Shown: in pieces, positions 9,732 through 20,539 of the stretch
Layout of the letters: every line of letters begins with the position of its first letter
How positions within the stretch are numbered: position 1 is the stretch's first letter
Origin: Podospora comata
Taxonomy: Eukaryota > Ascomycota > Sordariomycetes > Sordariales > Podosporaceae
DNA length: 64,000 nt
Assembly: GCA_017354895.1 (NCBI GenBank)
Contig: CP071495.1
Span: forward strand, 417,001 to 481,000
Direction of reading: 5' to 3'
Translations under genes and position numbers: made by a program
The notes under the pieces: generated by a model
Databases searched by the model: none
The model's input: the letters and a program-made list of their open reading frames with translations, nothing else
Told to the model about the DNA's origin: nothing

Positions 9732-12152
9732 TCACCTATTTCTCCCAAGCCCCAACGTGGCCAGCAGGTTGGCAAGATCTCCCCCACCACCGCCTCCCCT
9801 TCCCCCGTTACCGCCATTCCCACCTCCCCCATACCCCCTGTTCCTCGCGACCCCCATGGTACGCGTGGTCATCCTACACGTCTCAAGCCACATGCTCGCC
9901 TGCTGGGCCTCTGTACTCCCCTGCTTCTTCGTCCCTTGATACGCCGTCACCAGCTTCTCAAAGCACATTTCGGCTTCTAGCCACAGGCTATCCTTCACGT
10001 ACGACATGCCCAGCATGGCGAGCGCATTCTGGACCTCTGCAACCTTGAGTCCTTTCCTCGGCTCCAGCCACTTGAGGTAAAGCTCCATCCAGGGCCTTGA
10101 CGCAGCCGGGAAGACACCAGGCCGTGGGGTGCCTGTCTTGGCGTAGAGTATCGCCATGGCCACCACCGCGGCCATGGTATCGGGGTGGTCTGGCCCGAGC
10201 GTCTCCTCCGTCTGGGACTTGGCTCGACGTAGCAAGTCGCCGGCCTCGGTGATATCACCTAGCAGGATCTTGAGCTTGCCGTGGTTCCTCAGCGCGCGGA
10301 GGGTGACCCGGTTGGTGGGACCGACCGACTGCCTGAGCTTATTGTAGAGGTTTCGGATGCCGACTTCGGCAGAGATCACTTTGGGATTTGTCTTTTCGAG
10401 GCCATAAGGGTCTGCGTCTGGCGAGGGGGTGCTGATCTCGACCAGGTCAATCACTGCCGACACTACCAGGACGTGGTTCTCGCCCAGCACTTCGGAGAGG
10501 GCTGCGAGACGGTGCTGCAGCCTGTTTTGGGCCTCTTCTGGGCGCTTGAGAGCATGGCATACCACCCCGAGAGCACGCTCGGTTGTGAGAGTATCGAGGT
10601 GGTTGGGACCGAGGGCATCCTGTTGGTTGACTAGAGTGTTGGCCAAGATGTTTTCGGCGTCCTCCCAGTCGCCCTTGTCCGTGAGGATCTCGCCCTCGAG
10701 CCTGTTGAGCTTCAGGATCAGGGGATGCTTGGGGTTCAAGAATTGGCTGCCGACTTGAAGCGCCCAGCTGGTCCATCTTTCGCAGTCTAGAAGATGACCC
10801 GTGTCATTCGCCGTGTAGGCGATCTCATACGCTGCACTGATGGTCTCGGCGTTCTCCTGGCCTAGCGTCCGCTGGTGCTCTTCAAATACCTGTCGTTCCA
10901 ATTGGCGCACTTCTTCCCATTTGTTGGCGTTTCTGAGTTCAGCCTCTCGAACTGACCTCGTATCAGCTGGGTCAGTGGGGAGATATATGTCGCCATAGAT
11001 TTCCTGCGCGGCGGGTTCTGGCGAGACATAGCCCGGGTCAGATGGTGGTGAGAAAAAGGCGGGAGGCTGCGGCGAGACGGATCTCCTTCCAGGGGTGTTT
11101 TGTGCCGACATCGGTCGTGGTGGAAGCACCGGAGGGGAGGGCCGGTCCTGGCCATCCCAGCCATTAATGATCGGAATCCTAGGCTGACTGATGGCTGGCT
11201 GTGGTTGTTTCTCCAACGCCTTGCTGTAGATATCCTCAATATTTCGTCGAATCTTCTTGAGGTTGTCTTGATCTTTCTGTGTGGTGCCGATCTTGCACAG
11301 CGAGCTGTGGTCGCCGTTGAGCTTCACCACGTTTTCGACATTGCCGGGAAGACCAAGCTTGGCGCTCTTTGGGGGAACAGTCTTGGAAGAGCCTGAGGTT
11401 AGACCGCCATGCAAACGGGTTGAGACAGGGGGGTGAGCTCTCACATAATCTTCGGAACCCCAGAACGAGATGATATCATACTTCATCAGTTGGTGCTGCC
11501 ACATCTCGGTCAAGATGTCGGAAAACAGACTGCCCTCTCTCAACACTTCCATGACGTCGTCTCCGGGCTGGAAGCCAGTGGCAGTTGCAACTCTGGCCAC
11601 GAGAGATCCAAGGCTCACAAGCTTCCAGTCTCCGCCGTTGTGGGGTGTCGCAAAGAAGGCCAGGCCTGTGGTGACATCCTTGATCTCGGTGAACTTGGGG
11701 TTGTTGTGAGCGTTGATCAGGGCTTGCTTGATCAACAACCCCCCGAGGCTGTGTCCAATAAATAGTATCGGTCTAGTATCAGCCTTGTCGCGTTCGCATC
11801 GCACAGTCTCCAGGAGCTCTGTTGCTTTGTCGACGAAGGTGGATCTGTCCTTGCCAAAGACAGCTTTGGAGTCGTACTCATACAGGAATATTCTCGCATC
11901 GGGCACAACGCGGGGAAGGTCTTCCTTCAGCCAAAGACGGCCCTCTGGACCCTCTGGTGCGCGCCATGTATCCCACGCGTGGGCCGAGCTATCTTTGCTC
12001 CGCGGGTTGAGACCATGCACAGCGAAGATGTCAATCTTGTGCGTCTCGGTATCCGAGCTGGATGGAGGAGGGTAGAGTTGTCGGCAAGCCTGTTATGGGC
12101 AAGGATGAGCGAGGGAAGTAATGCGGGCGACATTTCTCAGCAGACTCACCAT
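9732..12152 (-). CDS. Alpha/beta-hydrolase with C-terminal TPR repeats (NLR-like without NB domain)
   Basis: The start codon ATG (12152-12150) is directly followed by a 60-bp intron (GTGAGT donor, AACAG acceptor), and exon 2 (12089-9732) continues to give 786 residues. Residues about 18-270 form an alpha/beta-hydrolase of the DUF676/serine-esterase type: IDIFAVHGLNP, then the nucleophile elbow GHSLGG with Ser115, then LAFFATPHNGGDW. A proline-rich linker (VLPPRPMSAQNT, QPPAFFSPPSDP) follows. Residues about 390-690 contain kinesin-light-chain-like TPR units (LGPNHLDTLTTERALG, LGPDHPDTMAAVVAMA). The C-terminus is Gly-rich (GGGGNGGNGGRGGGGGG). Fungal NLR-type proteins often pair such a hydrolase with NB-ARC or NACHT and TPR; no P-loop is present here. 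A role in allorecognition or xenorecognition is inference only. Confidence 0.85.
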
Positions 12153-13076
12153 AATAATTTGCTGTCCTCGTCTTGCGCGACGGCTGGCTTATCTAAAACC
12201 AATTGTCCGGTGCTTCAGCTGCCAACCGCTCAGCGAAAGAGTGTGTAGTTGTCAAGCCCAAAGCTTTCGCTGGGAGGGGTCTTACCCCCCCCTCCTTATG
12301 ATACTCCCAGAGGTCCGGCGTTTCCAGCTCCAAAGTGAGGCTGAGGCACAGGGGCTGAGACCGTGTGCCCATATATGAATCTTTCAGGATCAAAGTCCCA
12401 TTCGCTCACATCTCCCCCCATTTTCTTGCGCAGTAGCAGCTGAAAGCCTGCAGAATGGTATTTCAGCCATGACGGCAAGCACACAGCTAGCATCTCAGGG
12501 TATTCGGAACTGGAAGGATGGCCGAACCAATGAGCTGAGCCCAACGGCATCCATCCAATACAAAGTATCAGCCGAATAAATTGCCGCCAGAGGGCCGCAA
12601 CGCCTCGGCGTCAAATTCGTCCGTGACATTGGTTGATGGTCGCGTGCTCCAAGGCCTGCAGTCCAAATGGAATCAAACCCCAGGCCATCGAAGACCCCCT
12701 TCTAATGTGAGGCAACACGTCGTAGACAAAATGGTGGACACTACAATATAACAAAGACTTTAAAAGATCATGAAAACGCCCTCGATTATTTTGTCTAGGC
12801 CTATCGGATACCTAATCCTGAAGCATTAAAATGTATACTTTAGGCCCATCACCTATCTTCAAAACGGCTGTCACGACCTTTCATTTCCTATTCAATACCT
12901 GATCTTTCAATGCATAATCACTATCTTTAATGGTATATTTGTCATCTTTGAGGGCGGTACTACCTATGTCCCAAACATCGTCCCCGGTGAAGCTCATGGG
13001 AAAAGAAGAAGTCGGTCCCCCGCTCCGTTACCAATCCCTCTTCCTCGATCTAATCTCCTCCAATTCTACGCTTCCG
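12153..13076. other. Intergenic region with no supported gene
   Basis: About 0.92 kb between two minus-strand genes. AT-rich in 12740-12960. One 84-codon frame on the minus strand (12550-12296) is the only ORF of note and has no recognisable feature. Confidence 0.45.
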
Positions 13077-14513
13077 CTAATTCTGCCAGTTACCTCCCAG
13101 CAGCGCCACCCGATCACGATGCAGCGCAAGGCAGGAAACGCGGCAGCCGCCTTTCTGAGCGGCTTTTGTCAATAAATGAAGGTCTTTGTACATGTTGGCA
13201 GACACAATCCACAACCGAGCAAGCCGGTGCATGTTCTGCAGGGGGGCGAGGAGAAAATCGAGGCTTCGGCGTGGGTCAGGTCCGTTCATGTTTACAACCA
13301 GACCCTGTAGGGAGTGCCTCGTGGTTGCTGCCAACAGTTTCTGATTGCCCCAAGTTCCTCCAAGGACCAGGGACATTTCTTCCAACTGCATCAGGGTCCG
13401 GGGCCGACGCATCTCCAACTCCCGGGCACCCACCAGGTAGGCAGGGCCATATTTAGACGCTCTATCTGTCTCAACGAGGACAGCATAGCCCGAAAGGGCC
13501 TCGGAGTCGAATAGGTCAACCAAATTGTCGGTGATGTAATCTTCGATAGTCTCTGTGTTGAGTCTGACCTCTTGAAGGAAGGCGAGATCGGCTGGCTTCT
13601 TCCTCCACGACTCTGGTTTCCATACCCACATAGCGTCGAAGAGACCCAAATATGTGAGGCGTAAAGGCTGCCCTCCTGATTCGGCATACTCATCACAGAG
13701 CCGATCAAAGAAGTGGACAAACACGCCAAAGCTGCCCTCGCGTTCAAGCTGTCGCACAACGGCTTCGGCAGACAAGCCGAGTTCCAGCCGGTGAAGATTC
13801 GGGGAGTGGCGCAATAGCTGGACAGTCTGCTGGCGTGAGCGGTTTGGATCATCAAAGAAGTTGCGCAGTGAAATGTGTTGAAGGTTTCGAAAGAAGGCAA
13901 AGTCTTGACGGTAACAGGAAGCCCCTTCAAAGCCTGAGTAAAAGTCTACAGTAAGCCGATCATGAGCGATTTCCCAGCACGGTTTCAGCCGAAGGAGGCT
14001 AGGGAAACTGATGCGCAGCTTCCTCAGCACAGGACGCGCCTGTCGAACGGCGTTCAGTGTTGCAGGCTAAGTTGATACGGCTCTTCTCATCTGCATTGAC
14101 GGTGTAATTAACAAATACCTAAGCCGGACACAGCCAGAGGCTGACGAGCATTCTTAAATCAGACTTTCAAGTGATGGCATCTGAGAAACAAGGCGCCGGA
14201 TGCTTCTGTTGATGTGCTGAGGCTTTGAATCGCTCCACAGCGACTCGTGACAGCCCTCGACCCGCTCATTAAAATGCCATCCATCAATGGTAATATGTTT
14301 TGCCAAGGCCAGGCTGATATTGGCTGGGTCGATTCGATCAAGATTACGGTCCACGTAAAGGTACAGCCACTCGCAGAACTCGGCGTTGGACAGCTTGTTG
14401 GTGAGGCAAAGGTTGTCAAGGACTGGCTTCCGAGTCTCAAGGGTTTTTCCGATATGGTGTAAAAGAAACGCGGTGCGAGGGAATCGCTGTTGGCTGGACT
14501 GGCGGGACGACAT
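13077..14513 (-). pseudogene. F-box/LRR-like protein gene, interrupted by two in-frame stops
   Basis: The 5' part (14513-14154, 119 residues, MSSRQSSQQRFPRTAF) has the look of a fungal F-box-like N-terminus (VLDNLCLTNKLSNAEFCEWLYLYV). It ends in RLVSQMPSLESLI followed by TAA. The 3' part is open from 14048 to 13077 in the same frame (PATLNAVRQARPVLRKLRISF...GNWQN) and is leucine-rich and LRR-like (FRNLQHISLRNFF, LLRHSPNLHRLELGL). Between them lie about 105 bases holding a good-looking intron (GTATTT donor near 14117, CTTAG acceptor at 14050-14049), but splicing it does not remove the first stop or keep frame. Either a weak-signal intron is missed or the gene is broken. If functional it would be a substrate-recognition protein; that is inference. 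Confidence 0.55.
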
Positions 14514-15121
14514 GTTTCCACTGGGCCGGGGGTGGAAAAATTGAAGGTTTGTTGTTTTGGTTGTCCGGTTGATTTGAAAGCACCTGTTCCCTTTGCCCTA
14601 CCCACCACGACGAAAGCGGTCACAATTTTGGAAGTTATGGGCAATAAAATGGAGTACCAGATTATTTCCCAGTGACCAGTTACTCCGTCGACGGCGGGTT
14701 GCCTAAGGTACCTGGTAGGTACTGTACATAGTCGGCTGCGAGGTTTGTTGCAAGAACAATCCCCATTGTTTCGCCGTGAGCTTTTGACCCATCGGTCCCA
14801 AGTAGCAGCGTTGTTATCGCCACAGCGAGCTGGCCAACTTCAAAGACAAGCATTGTTTTCCAGACAGCCGGGGGTGGCCGTTAACTTGAGCTTGCCTTAG
14901 GTATAAACCAATGGACCTGGATGCTGATAGAATTGCATATTCAGAGGTAGTAATATACCTGCCTCCCTTACGCATACTGATTCAGTCCACTGTACTGTAT
15001 CTCTCTCTATATCTCTAAATCTTTGGTCAGGAAATGACCATGCTCGTGACAACCACTAGCCGCGCTTCAATCAGGGGTGTTAATCAGGGTCATCACCCCA
15101 ACTGCCACCTGCCCAGTTTGC
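14514..15121. other. Intergenic region with GGTACC/TACCT-rich motifs
   Basis: About 0.6 kb. Near 14703-14730 there is a cluster of short inverted AGGTACC and GGTACTGTACATAG motifs of the TACCTA type seen elsewhere in the window. No gene is supported. Confidence 0.4.
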
Positions 15122-15364
15122 ATGCCTTGCGAAGGGTTACCGCTCTGGCTCCAATATGTATTTGGTTTGGTCACTGTGGTAGCGTTCGCTGGCTGGGCCA
15201 TCCAAGCTATCTGGGGCTATAGAAACGACAAAAGGTCAAAGGACCACCACGTCCGGGCTCTCAAGTCTCAAATTCGTGAACTGGAGCTTGTCATGCTCTG
15301 TCGGGATGCCACCTTTGGCAATGCCGTTGCTGCTTTTGATGAAGCACTTGCGGCTATCCCGTGA
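15122..15364 (+). CDS. Possible small single-pass membrane protein
   Basis: An 80-codon frame from ATG 15122 reads MPCEGLPLWLQYVFGLVTVVAFAGWAIQAIWGY, with one strong membrane segment, followed by a basic stop-transfer patch (RNDKRSKDHHVR) and a coiled-coil-like helix (ALKSQIRELELVMLCRD). The frame is open a little further upstream but without ATG; a spliced 5' exon is possible. The ordered layout, hydrophobic segment then positive charges then amphipathic helix, is unlike random ORFs nearby. No family is recognised. Confidence 0.4.
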   Translation: MPCEGLPLWLQYVFGLVTVVAFAGWAIQAIWGYRNDKRSKDHHVRALKSQIRELELVMLCRDATFGNAVAAFDEALAAIP

Positions 15365-15882
15365 GATCACGCGTCACAGTAGAGCTAATCACTTTCCAAC
15401 ATTTGCGTCTTTGGTATTTCTCTTATGTTGACTATACATCCCAGCGAGGGTCATGATTGATTGTCCTTGTCATTAATGCTTTCCCCGAGATTTAATTGAT
15501 TTCAGTTGATTCTTGTGCCTTCATTTCTATTTGAGGTTCTGAGCACTTCCTGTCACTTGTGATATGGTATGCTGTTGTATGTCAGAAGTGCTATATCTCT
15601 CTTCGCTAGGAAGTGGTCTGAGCAGAGCCACTCATACCCGGCTTTGTTCTGTTGTTTTGGCCCACATGGACCTTGCTTATCATTGCATTCATTGTCAACC
15701 CACCTGAATCTCCACATACACGTTTGCGGAACAAACCAAGCTCCATAACTTTGAGAGCTTTTTCAAACAAAGAACCTCATTAGTTCCAACAACTCAACGT
15801 TTAGACTCAGCGAGAGATACCTATAGTTGCATGGGCACGGTGGGCTATTTGAGTGATTAACTGCTTTTACAACAACTTCAGA
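15365..15882. other. Intergenic region with no gene seen
   Basis: About 0.5 kb of T-rich sequence containing the leader and promoter of the RING gene. No RNA gene or repeat is seen. Confidence 0.4.
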
Positions 15883-17238
15883 ATGACGTTTCATCCATAT
15901 CGTAGGGAGTCCCGTACCGGTTGGGGTCGAGGGAACCAGGCAGGCCAGGCCGGGCGTGGTCAAGGGAATGCGGGGAGAGGCGGTGGTCATAATAGCATGT
16001 ATCTCATCGGGGGAGATCCGCCGACCAAAGCACGACAATACTACAAGTTCGTCCGACAGAACCGGGGGCAATTGGAGGAGGATGAGTCGCCAACACAACC
16101 GAATCCAAGCGATTCGTCGGCCGACGAGATCAACGCTCATGACCCAGACCCATTCTATTGGTTCATTGCGCCTCCAGGTTACGTTGCCGCTGTCCAAAAC
16201 GAGGACCTGATCCCTGATGAGGACGACCTCATGATGGACGCACCGGCAGAGGGGCCTGGTCGAGATAATTACTATTATGACCCAGAAGACCGTAACACGA
16301 CGCCGCCGCCGCCATACGACAGGACGGTGACGGGCGGTGAGACAAACATGTGGACTGACATCAAAAACTGGATCATGAATGTTGCCGGAACTCCTGCCGC
16401 TCATACCGAGATTCCGGTCCCTTATGCCGTCTGCGGCGCGTGTCAACTAGTAGAAATTGACATCAAGGGGATTCCAAAGTCTCACAACCCAAACTATAGC
16501 GTGGGTCTTGGGACCGTTTTGATCTGTGGCCATATTCTCTGCGCCCGCTGCTACAACGCGTGGTGCAGGGACAAGTACAACGCCACTCACGGTTTCAACT
16601 GCCCCATGTGCCGAGCAAAGCTGCAGTGCGACTCCAGGGCCTGCAAGGACATCTTCTACCCCTACGTCATACCGCCGGCCCGCCATGAGAAGCCCCCAGG
16701 CAACGGCTGGAAGGAGTTTCTGGATTATGTGCCGTTGACTCTGGGCGAGGGCGGCGTGAGGCCCACGCAGTGTCACATCTGTCGAGCGACTCGCCTTGTT
16801 GTGCTGGGACGCACCGCCAAACGATTATTCAACGAAAACTGCCGGAGGACCCTGACCGACCCCAGAGCCCAGTACATGGGCGTGCCATATTCCGGCGGGG
16901 AGATGGCCTGGTTTCTAGAGACCACCTACGAACCCACCGAAAACATGCTCAAGAAGCTCAAAACGCAGTTGATTCAGGAGCATCCCGGCTGGGGAGGACC
17001 GGTGCACCCCACGATGCACATCGTCTGGAATGTGAACCCAATGCAGGACAACTATCTGGTTCACAAGCGGAAGGTCAAGCTTACGTATCGTGCCATGGCT
17101 CAGGAGGACGGTGCTCTTGAGGATGGCAGGCGTATTGAGGATTTGGGAGAGTTGGAGGAAGGGGAGCGTGTCAAACCACCGGCACGGGTGACACGAGTTC
17201 CTGTGGCATTAAGGACTAGTGACTTGGCAAACTTGTAG
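15883..17238 (+). CDS. RING-finger protein, probable E3 ubiquitin ligase
   Basis: A single open frame of 451 residues from ATG 15883, chosen because no earlier in-frame ATG exists and the context has A at -3. The N-terminus is Gly/Arg-rich (GRGNQAGQAGRGQG) and the middle acidic. A C3HC4-like RING lies at residues 184-243: C184 and C187 (CGAC), C215 and H217 (CGH), C220 and C223 (CARC), C240 and C243 (CPMC). A further CHIC pair follows near residue 300. Such proteins pass ubiquitin from an E2 to a substrate; the substrate is unknown. The gene stands in an accessory stretch between an F-box-like gene and a HET gene. Confidence 0.8.
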   Translation: MTFHPYRRESRTGWGRGNQAGQAGRGQGNAGRGGGHNSMYLIGGDPPTKARQYYKFVRQNRGQLEEDESPTQPNPSDSSADEINAHDPDPFYWFIAPPGYVAAVQNEDLIPDEDDLMMDAPAEGPGRDNYYYDPEDRNTTPPPPYDRTVTGGETNMWTDIKNWIMNVAGTPAAHTEIPVPYAVCGACQLVEIDIKGIPKSHNPNYSVGLGTVLICGHILCARCYNAWCRDKYNATHGFNCPMCRAKLQCDSRACKDIFYPYVIPPARHEKPPGNGWKEFLDYVPLTLGEGGVRPTQCHICRATRLVVLGRTAKRLFNENCRRTLTDPRAQYMGVPYSGGEMAWFLETTYEPTENMLKKLKTQLIQEHPGWGGPVHPTMHIVWNVNPMQDNYLVHKRKVKLTYRAMAQEDGALEDGRRIEDLGELEEGERVKPPARVTRVPVALRTSDLANL

Positions 17239-17510
17239 TTATGTATTCAGGTAGATGTTTGGAGAAAGTAATGCAATGGCTTCTACGTACCTACCTAGGT
17301 AAATAGCTGTTCTGTTGTATTCTTTATGCTGGTGTTACAAAGATGCGAATAGTTGGACCAATCAAAAATGTTCGAAACGCGTACCTCTCCAACGTATACC
17401 TACCTGTAGGTAGGCAGCAACTTACGGATCCCCTAAGAAATCAACAAGGTACTTTGAATTTGTCACTTCACTTCTTCTTCCCTGTGTTTTCAGTCAACTG
17501 ACATAGCTCG
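17239..17510. repeat. Short intergenic region with two TACCTA-type palindromic motifs
   Basis: Contains tacctacctaggta near 17287-17301 and tacctacctgtaggtagg near 17397-17414, both inverted-repeat forms of TACCTA. Otherwise no feature. Confidence 0.6.
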
Positions 17511-19652
17511 ATGCCGACATCAAGAGCGCCTCAAGGTAATGACAGCTGCTGACTAGGAGAATAAAGGGATGCCTGACCATCATCGTGCTTCAGGGGCAGA
17601 TGTGACCAACACCCTGCGGTCGTCTGGGCTGCTACCCTATCTCCTAAAGGAGAACCAAGAAGGTTGCTAGGCTTCTGTTCTGTCTCTTTCCCCAAGTTCA
17701 TACATTTTGTTCTGATACTGATCATCTCATTTTAGCCCAGTTCTGCCATGTATACGAGGGGCGACGACATTACGACCTCGATGATAGCATTGGCGCCTGT
17801 GTAACAGTTCTACGGCGCTGGATCGCTTCTTGCAGAGAAGACCACCCCGAGTGCGAGTTTTCTGTTGTCGACAAGATGGAGGAAACTCCACGAAGGCTGC
17901 TTGATCTCAGTGACCCCCTGCAGTCTCCTGAAAACAGATGGTCGAAGCTGCCCAGAAGAGTGCGAGTGATAGAATCAAAGGACGAAATGTTGGCCTACGT
18001 TGCTATCAGCTATCGATGGCCTCATGCTTCCAAATACTGGCCACGCTTGACGTTCAAAAACTACACGGCACTTACTACAGCAGGTCTCCAAACAGACGTT
18101 CTACCGAGACTCATTCGAGATGCCTTCACCATCGCGTTGCTTGCCGGGATCAGATATGTCTGGATTGACTGCTTGGTAGCTCTACCTCCATGCCCTTTCT
18201 CACAAAGTATGCATAGCTAACATTGAGCAGTGCATACACCAAGGGAACGATGATGAATGGGTCATTGAATCCGCAAAAATGGCCTCGATTTACGGCCGAG
18301 CAGCTTTTACAGTTGAGTTCGTCGACCAAACCAGTCTCGTTGACGCCTCTGAAGCGTCCCGCGGTATGTTTCTCAAGACCGAGCACGGGGATCATGATAT
18401 CAACGGGGACTTCAGCCCACCATACAACCCTTTCATCCCCGAGTCTGTTTACCAGTGGCTGGAAACCAGCGGTAACTTTTCAAGCCGTCCCAATGGAGAA
18501 CTTGATACCAGAGGCTGGGCGTTCCAGGAGAGGCTTCTTTCTCGGCACATTGTCAGCATAACAAAAGAAGGAATATTTTGGGACTGTCTTCGGCTGAGCG
18601 CTTGTGACTGGCGTCCACTAGGGTTTCTGGGCGACTTTTCACCCGGGTTTCGAGATAGCGACGAGCGAAAGATCAAGGGGGCCTTGTTGAATGGCAGGGC
18701 CCACGCTCAAGAAGAACATGGTCTCTCGGCCACAGTTCGTAAGAAATACTACCTTTTATGGAGGCGACTCTTACAGAGCTACACCGGCCGAGCTTTCACC
18801 AACCCTCCAGATCGCCCGATGGCAATTCAAGGAGTCCTTCATCGGTTAAGATTTCTTCTTCAAGAGGGGGACCATCACTTTGGGGTATGGGAAGGGGACG
18901 TCTTGAGATCTCTGATCTGGTTTGTCGAGACAGAGGGCGAAAACGCGCGCGTCCTGCTTTCCGAACCACTTGTGAAGGTTCCGTCATGGTTGTGGGCGTC
19001 GGTGGACGCTCCGATCCAGTACGGACTGTGGCACCCCTTTTGGCGGTATCGAGATCGTGACATCGAGGTCGTGGCACCACCGCACACGGTCGTCGAGAAT
19101 ATTTCGGTCAAGGCATCTTCACCGGGGCAATTGTCAGGCTGCTCTGGTGAGGTTATTCTTAGGGGTCCTTTGGCCACATTGGAAACGACAAAAGTCAGGA
19201 GGTTACCTGGGTGTAAGCTCATGTTTGACCCCAGGCCCGAGGCTTGGTATTCAAGTCAGGTCTCGCCTGACTTCATTCGAGATACCAGCAGGTTGACAAG
19301 GTACTATGAGGTCGACTGTTTGCAGGATCTGGTGATTATGAAGATCCTGGAGGGCGGCTACTCGGAGGATCAAATGGCACAGTACTGCCTCATTCTACAG
19401 CCATGTCTTCCTCCGAAGCCCCTTCCCCTACAAAACGGCGTCAAGCCACACATTGGATCGCTTCCCTCGTCACCCAGCTATCATCGAAGACTTGGACTCT
19501 TGGTGGTGGACAAAACACTGGACAACTTTTGTGCCGACGATCCTGATATCTGCAAAGACGATGGATGTCTGTTGGAGAAGAAGCAAAAGAGAGATGGCCG
19601 GCTCGTCTCACGGAGATGCTTGGGACGGATAACAACCATCGCTATTGTGTAG
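17511..19652 (+). CDS. HET-domain protein (heterokaryon incompatibility type)
   Basis: Three exons: 17511-17535 (MPTSRAPQ), 17736-18175 and 18231-19652, total 628 residues. Intron 1 (200 bp, GTAATG donor, TACTGATC branch, TTTTAG acceptor) is inferred to reach an ATG; intron 2 (55 bp, GTAGCT, GCTAAC, GAGCAG) is firm because it completes WIDCLCIHQ. The classic HET blocks are visible: YVAISYRW at 96-103, YVWIDCLCIHQ at about 148-158, and GWAFQERLLSRH at 250-261, preceded by the usual linker RRWIASCREDHPEC...TPRRLLDL. HET domains trigger cell death on non-self fusion in filamentous fungi, though most genomic HET genes are uncharacterised. Its 3' end converges on the next gene with only 47 bp between stops. 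Confidence 0.85.
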
Positions 19653-19699
19653 CTACCTCCTTACCTAGAGAGCTGTTCCGTCTGGATAGGCACCCCTGG

Positions 19700-20503
19700 C
19701 TAAACCGTCGCAGTCGAGTTCTCGGTTGTAATCCCGCCAACCTCGTCCTCCTCCTCCAGCATTCTCCGCGCCCTGTAAAACGCCGTGACTGTATAAACCA
19801 CACAGCCCCTTGGATCCTCATGCTCCACCGACCACGCCCCATTGATAACCCCATCAGAGTAATCCCCAATCGTGTTACAGAACTTGGTATACATGCCCGC
19901 CCAGAAACTGGTTTCGACATTCGAATCTTTGACCTTCTTATCACCCGCGGTATAATTATCACCACAATCCGGCCGGTTTTGTTCAGGGACTGAATTCAAC
20001 CAAGGAGGACTGGCTGGATCGTAGTTGTTGTTGGTGAAAGTCTCATAGGCGAGGCAACATCTGGACATGCTCCCTCCTTGAGTGAGCTCTTCACCAAAGG
20101 AGGTACAGTTGAGATTAGCATAGCTGAAGGCTTCTTTGCACTCGGCTAGTGAGAGAGTGTAGTTGGCAAACAACGAGTCCAAGGAGCAGTTGTGTGATGC
20201 TGGGGGGGTGGCCCAGGTGCTCACGCTCAACCAAGTTGGGATTCGTCGTTCCGGGTCATCGTCTTGAGGTGACGGGAGAAGAAGTAGTTGACTCTGACGA
20301 CCACCCTTCACGATGTCCTTGTTGAAGCGGGTTCGGAAGCCATGCTCCATCCGGTAGAAAACATAGCACTGCTCCTACACTGCTCTTGTTGAGGAGCGGT
20401 CAGCTCCACTGTAGACAGAGCTGCTTGAGCCCACAGCCGTCAAACAGACGGCCAATGGGAATATATCTGGGTATTTTAACAGGGAAATCTGGACTCTCAT
20501 CAT
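19700..20503 (-). CDS. Secreted cysteine-containing protein of unknown function
   Basis: The frame is open from an ATG at 20503 (MMRVQISLLKYPDIFPLAVCLTA, signal-peptide-like) to a TAG at 19702-19700, except for one in-frame TAG. That stop is removed by a likely 60-bp intron (GTGGGC donor, GAGCTGACC branch, TGTAG acceptor) that keeps phase 0 and joins the signal peptide to EQCYVFYRMEHG. The mature part (about 225 residues) has several cysteines (HNCSLDSLF, LAECKEAF, LNCTSF, SRCCLAYETF, RPDCGDNY, KFCNTIGDY, RGCVVYTV) and N-glycosylation sequons (NCS, NYT). No family is recognised. It is divergent from a secreted metalloprotease with 36 bp between start codons. Confidence 0.65.
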
Positions 20504-20539
20504 GTCGATAATCCAGATTCTTGGTCAGGTCTCAAGGAG

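Noticed and set aside
12193-12550. Minus-strand frames upstream of the hydrolase-TPR gene
   Set aside because: No motif, no splice route to the downstream gene and AT/C-run composition.
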